From contig CAJCJC010000475.1 in NCBI GenBank assembly GCA_903970575.1, forward strand, positions 1-6,486: a DNA stretch of 6,486 bases. Reading direction: 5' to 3'. Below, one piece after another: positions 1-5,572 of this stretch (its first letter is position 1; each line of letters begins with the position of its first letter). The DNA comes from Alphaproteobacteria bacterium (lineage in GTDB: Bacteria; Pseudomonadota; Alphaproteobacteria; BOG-932; Roseiterribacteraceae). The notes beneath the pieces are model-generated. The model made no database searches, had not been told where the DNA came from, and saw nothing but the letters and a program-made list of their open reading frames with translations. A program made the translations under genes and the position numbers.

Positions 1-552
1 CGGCGCCAAGCGCGGACCATACGCCAGGCGTTGGATCGCCAAGATACAAACAGGTGACCAGGCCCACGCCAGGACGCCCATGGCGGAGACGATGGTGTCG
101 AGGTACCGCGCATCCACATGCATATCGCTGTCGGACATCACCAGCAATTCATGCTTGGCCGCGCCCATCATGTTGATGAGGTTGCTGACTTTGTAATTGG
201 CTCCATAGACGTTCTCGTTCACCACCAGCGCGATGTCAGCATGGGGCAAGTCCGCGCGCAGTTGCTCGACAACGCGGATGGCGGGATCGTTTGGGTCGCG
301 GACGCCAAAAACGATCTGCATCCCAGGATACGGCAATGCGCAGAAGGATCGAAGATTTTCATAAAGATCGGTCTCGCCTCCGCAGAGCGGTTTGAGTAAA
401 GTCAGCGCCGGCCGGCTTCGTGGCGGCGGATTATTTTGGATCGCGAGATGGCGAACCGCGATCAGCGCGACGATCTGGTAAACCGCCCCGAGGAGGGTGG
501 CGATGACGAAACCCCAGGCAAGAACGGTTATGATTTTATCGAGGTAAGTCAT
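1..552 (-). CDS. hpnI: HpnI-like hopanoid glycosyltransferase, N-terminal part, apparently frameshifted
   Basis: This is a family-2 glycosyltransferase of the HpnI / ceramide-glucosyltransferase-like type. HpnI is known to add an N-acetylglucosamine to bacteriohopanetetrol at the inner membrane, and HpnK then deacetylates it. From the ATG at 552 the product starts with a hydrophobic membrane segment (about residues 7-33). It continues with LLKPLCGGETDLYENL (52-67), FGVRDPNDPA (82-91), NYKVSNLINMM (119-129) and the acidic nucleotide-sugar motif MSDSDMHV (139-146). The start is well supported: an in-frame TAG lies two codons upstream and AAGG sits 6 nt before the ATG. The reading frame is intact to about residue 158. 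After that, family-like sequence (GVGLVTCLYLGDPTPGVWSALGA region, 70 down to 2) continues only in another frame. The rest of the gene lies beyond the left edge. The family call is firm. HpnI rather than another close GT2 rests on recognised motifs and has not been searched. Confidence 0.82.
   Translation of the reverse strand, partial: MTYLDKIITVLAWGFVIATLLGAVYQIVALIAVRHLAIQNNPPPRSRPALTLLKPLCGGETDLYENLRSFCALPYPGMQIVFGVRDPNDPAIRVVEQLRADLPHADIALVVNENVYGANYKVSNLINMMGAAKHELLVMSDSDMHVDARYLDTIVSAMGVLAWAWSPVCILAIQRLAYGPRLAP
70..81 (-). other. Probable single-base deletion (frameshift) in hpnI
   Basis: On the coding strand the bases read ATG GGC GTC CTG GCG TGG, giving M-G-V-L-A-W. Adding one A between coding bases 75 and 74 gives ATG GGC GAT CCT GGC GTG, which is M-G-D-P-G-V. 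This joins the upstream frame to the conserved GLVTCLY sequence that follows. Neither frame meets a stop before the window edge, so the lesion would be easy to miss. The cause could be a real mutation or a sequencing or assembly error. The sequence cannot tell which. Confidence 0.75.
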
Positions 553-685
553 CTTCTACCTTGTTGTGGCGTAGAATCTCACGATATCGAACAAATTACC
601 GATCTTAAGCGTTGGGTCCACTGGGTCGACTGGCCCCTCAACGTTACACCCGCGTGCCTTAAAATTCCCGAAGGAGCATGATCGT
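553..685. promoter_or_regulatory. Divergent intergenic region between hpnI and mlaA
   Basis: This 133-nt spacer should hold the promoters of both divergent genes. No convincing sigma-70 pair is visible. On the plus strand, CGAAC at 588-592 is followed after 17 nt by CGTT at 610-613. That is one mismatch from the EcfG general-stress consensus GGAAC-N16/17-CGTT and points towards mlaA, but alone it is weak. CGTTG (610-614) and CAACG (639-643) form a short inverted repeat. I see no small ORF with a credible ribosome binding site here. Confidence 0.4.
671..676 (+). promoter_or_regulatory. Ribosome binding site of mlaA
   Basis: AAGGAG lies 9 nt before the ATG at 686 and fixes that start. A nearer ATG at 678 is in a different frame and only 1 nt from the site, so it is not used for this gene. 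Confidence 0.75.
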
Positions 686-1477
686 ATGGCCGGCCTTGAA
701 AATTTCGGCTTCTCGCGGCTTGCGCTGTCGTTGGCCATGTTCGTGCCTCTGACGCTCGCCGGTTGCGCCACCCCGCCGAAGGACCCCGTCCAACGTGCTG
801 CTTTCGACCAGAACAACGACCCGCTGGAGCCGATGAACCGCGCCATATTCGACTTCAACGATAAGGCTTACACCTACGTGTTGTTCCCGGTGGTTCGGGG
901 TTACGACGCCCTTCCCGACCCGGCGCGGACAGGTATTCATAACGTCATCGGCAATCTGGGCGAACCCGTCGTGTTCATGAACAAGTCGCTTCAGGGCAAA
1001 GGTTCGGCGGCCGTGGATACGGTGGAGCGCTTTCTCATCAACAGCATTTTCGGCTTCGGCGGGTTGATCGACGTGGCGTCGCATAACCACATCGACGAAC
1101 CGAAGGGCGGCGATTTCGGCGCGACGCTTTATACTTATGGCGTAGGTGAGGGACCGTACCTGGTGCTGCCTTTATTGGGGCCGAGCGATCCGCGCGACGC
1201 GGTTGGGACCGGCGTCGATGGCGCAGCGAACCCATGGACCTATGTTTTGTACACAACCTATCCGGAGCAGATCGGCGTTTTCGTCGGGACGGGCATAGAT
1301 CGACTGTCGGGCCAGATGGACAACTATGTCCAGGCCAAGAAGACCTCGCTCGATTTTTACGCGTTCGTGCGCAGCTCATTCAGGCAGAACCGACGCTTCG
1401 ATCTGGGCGAGCAACCTGGGGATGACAGCCTCTATGACGTCCCCGCCGCGACCGGCGGCAAGGACGATCACCCCTAG
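686..1477 (+). CDS. mlaA: MlaA/VacJ family outer-membrane lipoprotein
   Basis: MlaA is the outer-membrane component of the Mla pathway, which removes misplaced phospholipids from the outer leaflet and passes them to periplasmic MlaC. The 263-residue product has a lipoprotein signal peptide (hydrophobic residues about 12-25) ending in the lipobox LAGC, with Cys27 as the lipidated residue. Family motifs follow: NDPLEPMNR (44-52), FGFGGLIDVA (122-131), GVGEGPYLVLPLLGPSDPRD (152-171) and a C-terminal LDFYAFVRSSFRQNR region (222-236). Length and motif order suit a full-length family member. The tail after residue 240 is polar and probably disordered. It is transcribed divergently from hpnI and convergently with prs (2 nt between stops), so it appears to be a single-gene unit. 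As a lipoprotein it depends on Lgt, also encoded in this window. Identification is firm; the exact lipid it moves in a hopanoid producer is open. Confidence 0.93.
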   Translation: MAGLENFGFSRLALSLAMFVPLTLAGCATPPKDPVQRAAFDQNNDPLEPMNRAIFDFNDKAYTYVLFPVVRGYDALPDPARTGIHNVIGNLGEPVVFMNKSLQGKGSAAVDTVERFLINSIFGFGGLIDVASHNHIDEPKGGDFGATLYTYGVGEGPYLVLPLLGPSDPRDAVGTGVDGAANPWTYVLYTTYPEQIGVFVGTGIDRLSGQMDNYVQAKKTSLDFYAFVRSSFRQNRRFDLGEQPGDDSLYDVPAATGGKDDHP

Positions 1478-1479
1478 GG

Positions 1480-2415
1480 TCAGTCGAACAGGCTGGAGAC
1501 CGAACGATCCTCCGTAATGCGGCGGATCGCCTCCGCGATCAGCGGCGCGACGGTGAGTTGCCGTATCGCGGGTGAACCCGCGACGGCTTCCGTCGCCTGA
1601 ATGCTGTCTGTCGTCACCAGTTCGACCATCGGCGCGGTGGCGCAACGGGCGACGGCCCCGCCCGACAGTACGCCATGGGTTGTGTACGCCCGGACCGAAC
1701 TCGCGCCGGCCTCCACCAGGGCGACGGCGGCGTTGCACAGAGTTCCGGCCGAATCCACGATATCGTCCACCAGGATGCAGGCGCGATCCCTGACGTCGCC
1801 GATGATGTTCATAACCTCGGACACGCCGGCCCGCTCACGCCTTTTGTCGATAATCGCAAGATCGGCGTCCAGGCGCTTGGCCAACGACCGGGCGCGGACG
1901 ACGCCACCGACATCGGGAGATACGACGATCGGCGTGTCGGAAAGATCCCTCTGCGCCTTGATGTCCGTCACGAAAACGGGGGCGGCCACCAGATTATCGG
2001 TCGGAATATCGAAAAAACCCTGTATCTGGCCTGCGTGCAAATCCATGGTCAGCACCCGGTCGGCGCCGGCGACGGTGATCAAATTGGCGACAAGCTTGGC
2101 CGATATGGGCGTGCGCGGGCCCGTCTTGCGGTCCTGCCGGGCATAGCCGAAATACGGGAGCACCGCCGTGATCCGCCTGGCCGAACCGCGCCTCAGCGCG
2201 TCGATCGTCACCAGCAACTCCATCAAATTGTCGTTCGCCGGATACGACGTGGACTGGATGAGAAAAACATCCTCGCCGCGCACGTTTTCAAGGATTTCGA
2301 CGAACACCTCCAGATCCGCGAAACGCTGGATGTTGGCGCGGGTCAGCGGCTGCCCAAGTTCCTTGGCTATCGCCTCCGCGAGAGGCTTGTTCGAATTACC
2401 CGAAATGATTTTCAT
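1480..2415 (-). CDS. prs: Ribose-phosphate pyrophosphokinase (PRPP synthase)
   Basis: Cytoplasmic enzyme that converts ribose 5-phosphate and ATP to PRPP and AMP, feeding purine, pyrimidine, NAD, histidine and tryptophan synthesis. The 311-residue length is typical of bacterial class I enzymes. Visible motifs are the N-terminal [14 protein letters not shown] (4-17), ATP-site residues around [10 protein letters not shown] (32-41), [11 protein letters not shown] (87-97), the family signature [17 protein letters not shown] (125-141), the flexible catalytic loop KRRER (191-195) and the PRPP-binding loop [10 protein letters not shown] (216-225). All key residues appear present. The ATG at 2415 matches the usual family N-terminus, although the bases before it (CGCCCTC) make a poor ribosome binding site. 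It lies 81 nt downstream of pgeF on the same strand, so it may be co-transcribed or have its own promoter in that gap. I see no clear promoter there. Confidence 0.97.
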   Translation of the reverse strand: MKIISGNSNKPLAEAIAKELGQPLTRANIQRFADLEVFVEILENVRGEDVFLIQSTSYPANDNLMELLVTIDALRRGSARRITAVLPYFGYARQDRKTGPRTPISAKLVANLITVAGADRVLTMDLHAGQIQGFFDIPTDNLVAAPVFVTDIKAQRDLSDTPIVVSPDVGGVVRARSLAKRLDADLAIIDKRRERAGVSEVMNIIGDVRDRACILVDDIVDSAGTLCNAAVALVEAGASSVRAYTTHGVLSGGAVARCATAPMVELVTTDSIQATEAVAGSPAIRQLTVAPLIAEAIRRITEDRSVSSLFD

Positions 2416-2454
2416 GAGGGCGCGAGTCTGGCGGCGGAAACGTTACACGACCTT

Positions 2455-2471
2455 AAAGCCGGATGACCGGC
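2455..2471 (-). terminator. Weak hairpin between pgeF and prs
   Basis: Read on the minus strand, GCCGG-TCAT-CCGGC (2471 to 2458) forms a 5-bp stem with a 4-nt loop. It is followed by only three T (2457-2455) and lies 26-40 nt after the pgeF stop. The short stem and short T run make it a marginal intrinsic terminator; it may be incidental in GC-rich DNA. Confidence 0.2.
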
Positions 2472-2496
2472 CGCGCCAGCGTCGATTTCACATCCA

Positions 2497-3279
2497 TCAG
2501 GGAACAAGCGCGATCGCGGATAATTGGCGGCCATAATCGCCTTCACCTCGATGGCAAGACCGCCGATAGCTGAAAAAACGGTCCGAATCCGCGCAGGTGT
2601 CCGCCTGGATGCGATCCACCGCCATCAGCCCAAGCGACTGGAGTCGCGCGGCCACGAAACCCTGTAGGTCGAAATGCGGCCGACCGGCGGCTCCGTCGCT
2701 GAAAAAACGCCCCGCCGACGCATCGTCCGCCAGGAAAGCCGCGCGAAATTCGGGTCCTACCTCATAAGAGGCAAGCCCGATCGACGGTCCGACGCACGCG
2801 ACGATTCGGCCGGGCGCGGCGCCGAGGCGGATCATCGCCGCGACGACGGCCTCGGCGACGCCCGCCTTCGCGCCCTTCCATCCCGCATGGGCGGCCCCGA
2901 TGACGCCCGAATCCGCATCGGCAAGCAGAATCGGCGCGCAATCGGCGGTCAACACGCCCAGCGCCACCCCCTTCCGGCGCGTCACCAGCGCATCGGCCCG
3001 TGGCGCGTCGCCGCGCGCCCACATCGCATCGACCTCGGCCACGTCCACGCCGTGCACCTGATGGACCGTCAGCAGCGATGACGCGGATACGCCAAGCGTA
3101 GCCGCGCAAAGCTGCCGGTTTCGGGCGACATGGTCGGGATCGTCGGCGGAGCCAAATCCGCAATTGAGCGCGCGGTAAATTCCCGCGCTGACGCCCCCTT
3201 GCCGTCCGAAAAAACCATGCCGAACGCCGCCCGATTCGAGCGGCGGAGACCGTATGTCCATTATTGCGTTATCTGGCAT
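2497..3279 (-). CDS. pgeF: PgeF / YfiH family zinc protein (peptidoglycan editing factor, laccase-domain)
   Basis: Member of the DUF152 / multicopper polyphenol oxidase-like family. E. coli YfiH (PgeF) has been linked to removing misincorporated serine from peptidoglycan precursors, and the related human protein LACC1 acts on purine nucleosides. With the ATG at 3279 the product has 260 residues. Motifs are RHGFFGRQGGVS (20-31), NCGFGSADDP (39-48), VHQVHGVDV (72-80), TADCAPILLAD (111-121), GAAHAGWKG (128-136), GPSIGLASYEVG (164-175) and DRFFSYRRSCHRGEGDYGRQLSAI (233-256). The zinc-ligand candidates His76 (with His73), Cys114 and His131 are all there. The start is uncertain: ATG 3279 and ATG 3261 are both plausible and neither has a clear ribosome binding site. 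The frame stays open to an ATG at 3447, but that would add 56 residues unlike the family and run through the upstream promoter region. The gene lies downstream of the lgt/MidA genes on the same strand. Confidence 0.92.
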   Translation of the reverse strand: MPDNAIMDIRSPPLESGGVRHGFFGRQGGVSAGIYRALNCGFGSADDPDHVARNRQLCAATLGVSASSLLTVHQVHGVDVAEVDAMWARGDAPRADALVTRRKGVALGVLTADCAPILLADADSGVIGAAHAGWKGAKAGVAEAVVAAMIRLGAAPGRIVACVGPSIGLASYEVGPEFRAAFLADDASAGRFFSDGAAGRPHFDLQGFVAARLQSLGLMAVDRIQADTCADSDRFFSYRRSCHRGEGDYGRQLSAIALVP

Positions 3280-3344
3280 GCGCAGGACCGAAGGTGCGTT
3301 TCGCGTTAGCGGTGTTGATTCAAGGATGATGCAACGGAACGCAA

Positions 3345-3366
3345 GCGCCGATCGGTCGATCGGCGC
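3345..3366. repeat. 22-bp near-perfect palindrome in the pgeF / small-gene intergenic region
   Basis: The arms GCGCCGATCG (3345-3354) and CGATCGGCGC (3357-3366) are exact reverse complements separated by GT. The palindrome is in non-coding DNA, 6 nt upstream of the GGAAC box at 3373 and 65 nt upstream of the pgeF start. Its symmetry suits a dimeric DNA-binding protein. A 2-nt spacer is too short for an RNA loop, and there is no T run, so a terminator is less likely. The regulator is unknown. Confidence 0.55.
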
Positions 3367-3372
3367 GATCGT

Positions 3373-3397
3373 GGAACCCGGATGGCTTTCCACCGTT
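3373..3397 (+). promoter_or_regulatory. Candidate EcfG (general stress response) promoter for the small basic protein
   Basis: GGAAC (3373-3377) is followed after exactly 16 nt by CGTT (3394-3397). This matches the established consensus GGAAC-N16/17-CGTT used by the alphaproteobacterial stress sigma factor EcfG (SigT, RpoE2). The orientation is towards the gene at 3446. Transcription would begin around 3403-3406, leaving a leader of about 40 nt before a good ribosome binding site. As a rough chance estimate, an exact match on this strand in a 166-nt spacer with two allowed spacings is about 0.001 at equal base use. Confidence 0.7.
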
Positions 3398-3406
3398 AAA
3401 AAATTG

Positions 3407-3438
3407 TCCGGTCGGACCACCCGACATGCAAAACCGGA
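3407..3438 (+). promoter_or_regulatory. Possible leader stem covering the Shine-Dalgarno sequence
   Basis: TCCGGT (3407-3412) can pair with ACCGGA (3433-3438), which overlaps the GGAGG of the small gene. A second small pairing, CGG (3413-3415) with CCG (3421-3423), fits inside the loop. The competing stem GTCGG (3411-3415) / CCGAC (3421-3425) would leave the ribosome site free. This was found by eye without energy calculation, and short GC-rich stems are common. Confidence 0.25.
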
Positions 3439-3440
3439 GG
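3436..3440 (+). promoter_or_regulatory. Ribosome binding site of the small basic protein
   Basis: GGAGG ends 5 nt before the ATG at 3446. It is one of the strongest Shine-Dalgarno sites in the window and decides the start: the same frame is open further upstream (to an ATG at 3254), but no upstream ATG has a comparable site and those codons overlap the pgeF start. Confidence 0.75.
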
Positions 3441-3445
3441 ACAGC

Positions 3446-3634
3446 ATGCCAGATACGCAACAGTCGCAAGGTCATCGCGGCGCGGTCAGAAACCCGCAGA
3501 CCGATGGTCGCCTCAAACATAATCGCGGAAACGGGGTCGCGAAGACGCAGAACGCGCGCGCCAATATCCAGCACGGCGGCCAGGGCCGCGTTAAGAATCC
3601 GGGCACCGATCGGCGCCTCAAGCATAACCGCTAA
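3446..3634 (+). CDS. Small basic protein of unknown function with two copies of a 16-residue motif
   Basis: I do not recognise this 62-residue protein. It contains a motif twice: GAVRNPQTDGRLKHNR (residues 12-27) and GRVKNPGTDRRLKHNR (47-62), identical at 12 of 16 positions, so the core is G-x-V-[RK]-N-P-x-T-D-x-R-L-K-H-N-R. The linker between them is rich in N, G, Q and A. There are 13 Lys/Arg against 3 Asp, no Cys, and almost no large hydrophobic residues. No signal peptide or membrane segment is present, so it is likely cytoplasmic and disordered. The composition would suit nucleic-acid binding or a hydrophilic stress protein, which is inference. Evidence that it is a real gene: GGAGG 5 nt upstream, an exact EcfG-type promoter at 3373-3397, and repeat copies that differ at the DNA level while keeping the amino acids. 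It is on the opposite strand to its neighbours and its TAA overlaps the stop of the MidA homologue. Confidence 0.72.
   Translation: MPDTQQSQGHRGAVRNPQTDGRLKHNRGNGVAKTQNARANIQHGGQGRVKNPGTDRRLKHNR
3479..3631 (+). repeat. Two-copy internal coding repeat in the small basic protein
   Basis: The 48-nt copies lie at 3479-3526 and 3584-3631. Several codon pairs differ only synonymously (AAC/AAT for Asn, AAA/AAG for Lys, AAT/AAC for Asn), while the protein motif is kept. This suggests an old duplication held by selection on the protein rather than a fresh DNA duplication. Confidence 0.65.
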
Positions 3635-4731
3635 GGACTAGCGGCCCGCGCGGGGCCGGGGAATCCGGCGGGCGCAATCGCGTGGCCGGCGATGGCGATG
3701 ACCTTGAACAGGTCGCCCATCGCCGCACCACCGGTTAGCCTTTCGACCGATCGGTCGATGGCGCGCCGAGCGGTAGGGGTAGCGCCCGATTTTAGCGACG
3801 CCGCGCGCTGATTCACCCCGAGGGCGTTCAGAAACCGCTGTTGGGTCACGGGGCCAAATATCTGGGCGCCGCTGTCGCGCGCGGATAGTGACAGGGCCTC
3901 GAAATCGACATGCGCGGATAGGTCGGCGCGGCCCGGCGCGGCGAAGATATCGACGCCGCGATGGGCGCGGATCGCCTGTAACGTCGCGCCTTTCATCGTC
4001 GCCGCGCGCCCGTAATCGATGATGACCGCGGCGCCGCCGCCCAGGGCGACGCGGCGGCCGATCTCGGCGGCGATTCCAAGCGAGGCCGGCGACAATTCAA
4101 CAAGGTCACCTTCGTCAGGGGACGGGAATTCAGCTGGCAAGAGCGCCGCGAGAGGCGACGGTCCTGGCGACAGGACGAAATGAAAACCCATCCCGTCGGT
4201 CCATGCGACCATTCTTTCGCGCCAGGCGCCCGCATGAAACACCAGTTGCCGGATGGGCAGGGCGTCGAAAAACTCGTTGGCGACAAGCAGCGTCGGCCCG
4301 TCGGGCACGGTTGAGAGGGTTTCGTGCCAAATCGGCGAGAAGGCGGCCAGACGCGCGGCCTGCGAGTCGCGCAATCGCGGGTTTATCTCGACAAGGTGGA
4401 GTTCGATGGCCCGCCGCCATGCCGGGACCAGTCCGCCAACGCGGAGCGCATCCTGCATCAGGGTTCCCCGGCCGGGACCAAGTTCGATCAGCCGTACCGG
4501 ATTCGGCCTGCCGCATTGTTCCCAGCAATCGACCAGCCAAGCGCCGATCAGCTCACCGAATATCTGGCTGATTTCGGGAGCGGTGGTGAAATCGCCCTCC
4601 GCGCCGATGGCGGATTCGGTGCGGTAATAACCGCGATCGGCGTCCGTCAGCGCCGCCGCCATGTATTCGGCGACGGTGATCGGCCCGGTTCGGGCGATGC
4701 GCCGGGCCAGAATTTCGGCGAGGCCCGTCAA
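3631..4731 (-). CDS. MidA / NDUFAF7 family class I SAM-dependent methyltransferase (COG1565)
   Basis: Relatives in eukaryotes (NDUFAF7, MidA) methylate an arginine of the NDUFS2 subunit of respiratory complex I. The bacterial substrate is not established, so a role in complex I is inference only. The 366-residue product has the family motifs ITVAEYM (18-24), GYYRTESAIGAEGDFTTAPEIS-type region (34-55), the SAM-binding LIELGPGRGTLM (81-92), LLVANEFFDALP (148-159), VIIDYG (236-241) and HVDF (274-277). The start is probably TTG at 4731, because family similarity begins immediately after it (LAEILARRIARTGPI). The only other in-frame candidate is an ATG at 4818, which would overlap lgt by 91 nt and add a low-complexity 29-residue head. 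With TTG, the gene shares TTGA with the lgt stop, suggesting translational coupling. The stop TAG overlaps the TAA of the convergent small gene. Confidence 0.9.
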   Translation of the reverse strand: MTGLAEILARRIARTGPITVAEYMAAALTDADRGYYRTESAIGAEGDFTTAPEISQIFGELIGAWLVDCWEQCGRPNPVRLIELGPGRGTLMQDALRVGGLVPAWRRAIELHLVEINPRLRDSQAARLAAFSPIWHETLSTVPDGPTLLVANEFFDALPIRQLVFHAGAWRERMVAWTDGMGFHFVLSPGPSPLAALLPAEFPSPDEGDLVELSPASLGIAAEIGRRVALGGGAAVIIDYGRAATMKGATLQAIRAHRGVDIFAAPGRADLSAHVDFEALSLSARDSGAQIFGPVTQQRFLNALGVNQRAASLKSGATPTARRAIDRSVERLTGGAAMGDLFKVIAIAGHAIAPAGFPGPARAASP

Positions 4732-5567
4732 ACCGGTGCGCTGGGCGCCAGCGCCATTGGCGGCCGGCGGAGCGCGTAGACGATGAAAGCCGCGCCCGCG
4801 ACCGCCATGGGGATGCACAGAATCTGACCCATGCTGATTCCGGGCAAGATGAAGCCCAGATAGGCGTCGGGCTCCCGGAACAGTTCGCAGGTGGAGCGCG
4901 CGATGGCGTAGCCCATCAGGAATACGCCCGTCAGCACGCCGGCGCGCGCGCGGACCGCCGGAATTTGCGCGAGCACGGCCAGGACGGTGAACAGGATCAG
5001 TCCCTCAGACGCGGCCTCGTAAAGCTGGCTCGGATGGCGGGGTTCGAAATCGGGGGCGTTGGGAAATATCATGCCCCAGGGCTCGTCGGTCGGCCGACCC
5101 CATAATTCCCCGTTCACGAAATTGGCGAGACGTCCAAAGAAAAGCCCGATCGGCGTGGCGCAGCAGACGAGGTCTCCCATCCTGGGCACGGGGATGCCGC
5201 GTCGGCGCGAGAAGACCACAAGGGCGGTGATGACGCCAATGCAACCGCCGTGAAAAGACATTCCCCCCTCCCAGATTTCCAGCATCGCCAAGGGGTGGGA
5301 GAGATAGAAGCTGGGCTGATAAAACAAAATGATGCCGAGCCTGCCGCCGAGCAGCACGCCCGCGAAGGCCCAGAACAGGAAATCGTCGAGGTCGGCCGAC
5401 GTCGGACGGCTGCCCGGCGGATTGAACCGTGGCTGACGCGCCAACCATATCGTATAGCGCCACCCGAGCACGAGACCCGTCAGGTAAGCGAGCCCGTACC
5501 AGCGTATCGCCAACGGCCCGATCTGGATCGCGACAGGATTGAAACTGTCGACAAAAGGCATCGTCAT
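4728..5567 (-). CDS. lgt: Prolipoprotein diacylglyceryl transferase
   Basis: Inner-membrane enzyme that moves diacylglycerol from phosphatidylglycerol to the lipobox cysteine of prolipoproteins, the first step of lipoprotein maturation. MlaA in this window would be a substrate. The 279-residue product is full length, with several membrane segments. Key motifs are RWYGLAYL (22-29), GGMSFHGG (101-108, His106), the Lgt signature GRLANFVNGELWGRPTD (145-161, Arg146), RHPSQLYEA (177-185) and FREPD (230-234, Arg231). The His and Arg positions correspond to residues known to matter in E. coli Lgt. ATG 5567 is chosen; ATG 5561 two codons on is equally possible, and neither has a strong ribosome site. 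An ATG at 5858 in the same frame is rejected because it would overlap hldD by almost 300 nt. The gene starts 5 nt after hldD and overlaps the MidA homologue by 4 nt. Confidence 0.97.
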   Translation of the reverse strand: MTMPFVDSFNPVAIQIGPLAIRWYGLAYLTGLVLGWRYTIWLARQPRFNPPGSRPTSADLDDFLFWAFAGVLLGGRLGIILFYQPSFYLSHPLAMLEIWEGGMSFHGGCIGVITALVVFSRRRGIPVPRMGDLVCCATPIGLFFGRLANFVNGELWGRPTDEPWGMIFPNAPDFEPRHPSQLYEAASEGLILFTVLAVLAQIPAVRARAGVLTGVFLMGYAIARSTCELFREPDAYLGFILPGISMGQILCIPMAVAGAAFIVYALRRPPMALAPSAPV

Positions 5568-5572
5568 GAATT

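Noticed and set aside
1675..2466. 263-codon open frame on the plus strand opposite prs
   Set aside because: It is the complement of a fully conserved prs. Its sequence is rich in R, G and H as expected for antisense of GC-rich coding DNA, and it has no ribosome binding site.
2416..2496. Search for a prs promoter or a tRNA in the pgeF-prs gap
   Set aside because: The 81-nt gap shows no recognisable -35/-10 pair and no cloverleaf. Only the weak hairpin listed as a feature is visible.
2509..2520. CGCGATCGCG palindrome near the pgeF 3' end
   Set aside because: It lies in conserved coding sequence and such GC-rich self-complementary words are common at this base composition.
3336..3340. A second GGAAC upstream of the small gene
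   Set aside because: No CGTT lies 16-17 nt downstream, so it does not form an EcfG-type promoter.
3254..3445. Longer version of the small plus-strand protein starting at 3254
   Set aside because: It would overlap the pgeF start and the promoter boxes, and no start in that stretch has a ribosome site comparable to GGAGG before 3446.
3280..3447. N-terminal extension of pgeF to an ATG at 3447
   Set aside because: The added 56 residues resemble nothing in the family, run through the palindrome and the GGAAC/CGTT boxes, and start in the GCATGC that also holds the small gene's ATG. The conserved part begins close to 3261-3279.
3607..3616. Another copy of the palindrome half CGATCGGCGC inside the small gene
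   Set aside because: It encodes part of the second protein motif. Close variants of CGATCGGCG recur in several coding regions here, so composition and codon use explain it.
4203..4779. Plus-strand open frames opposite the MidA homologue
   Set aside because: Low-complexity Arg/Ala/Pro-rich translations from antisense frames. The minus-strand gene explains the region with family motifs.
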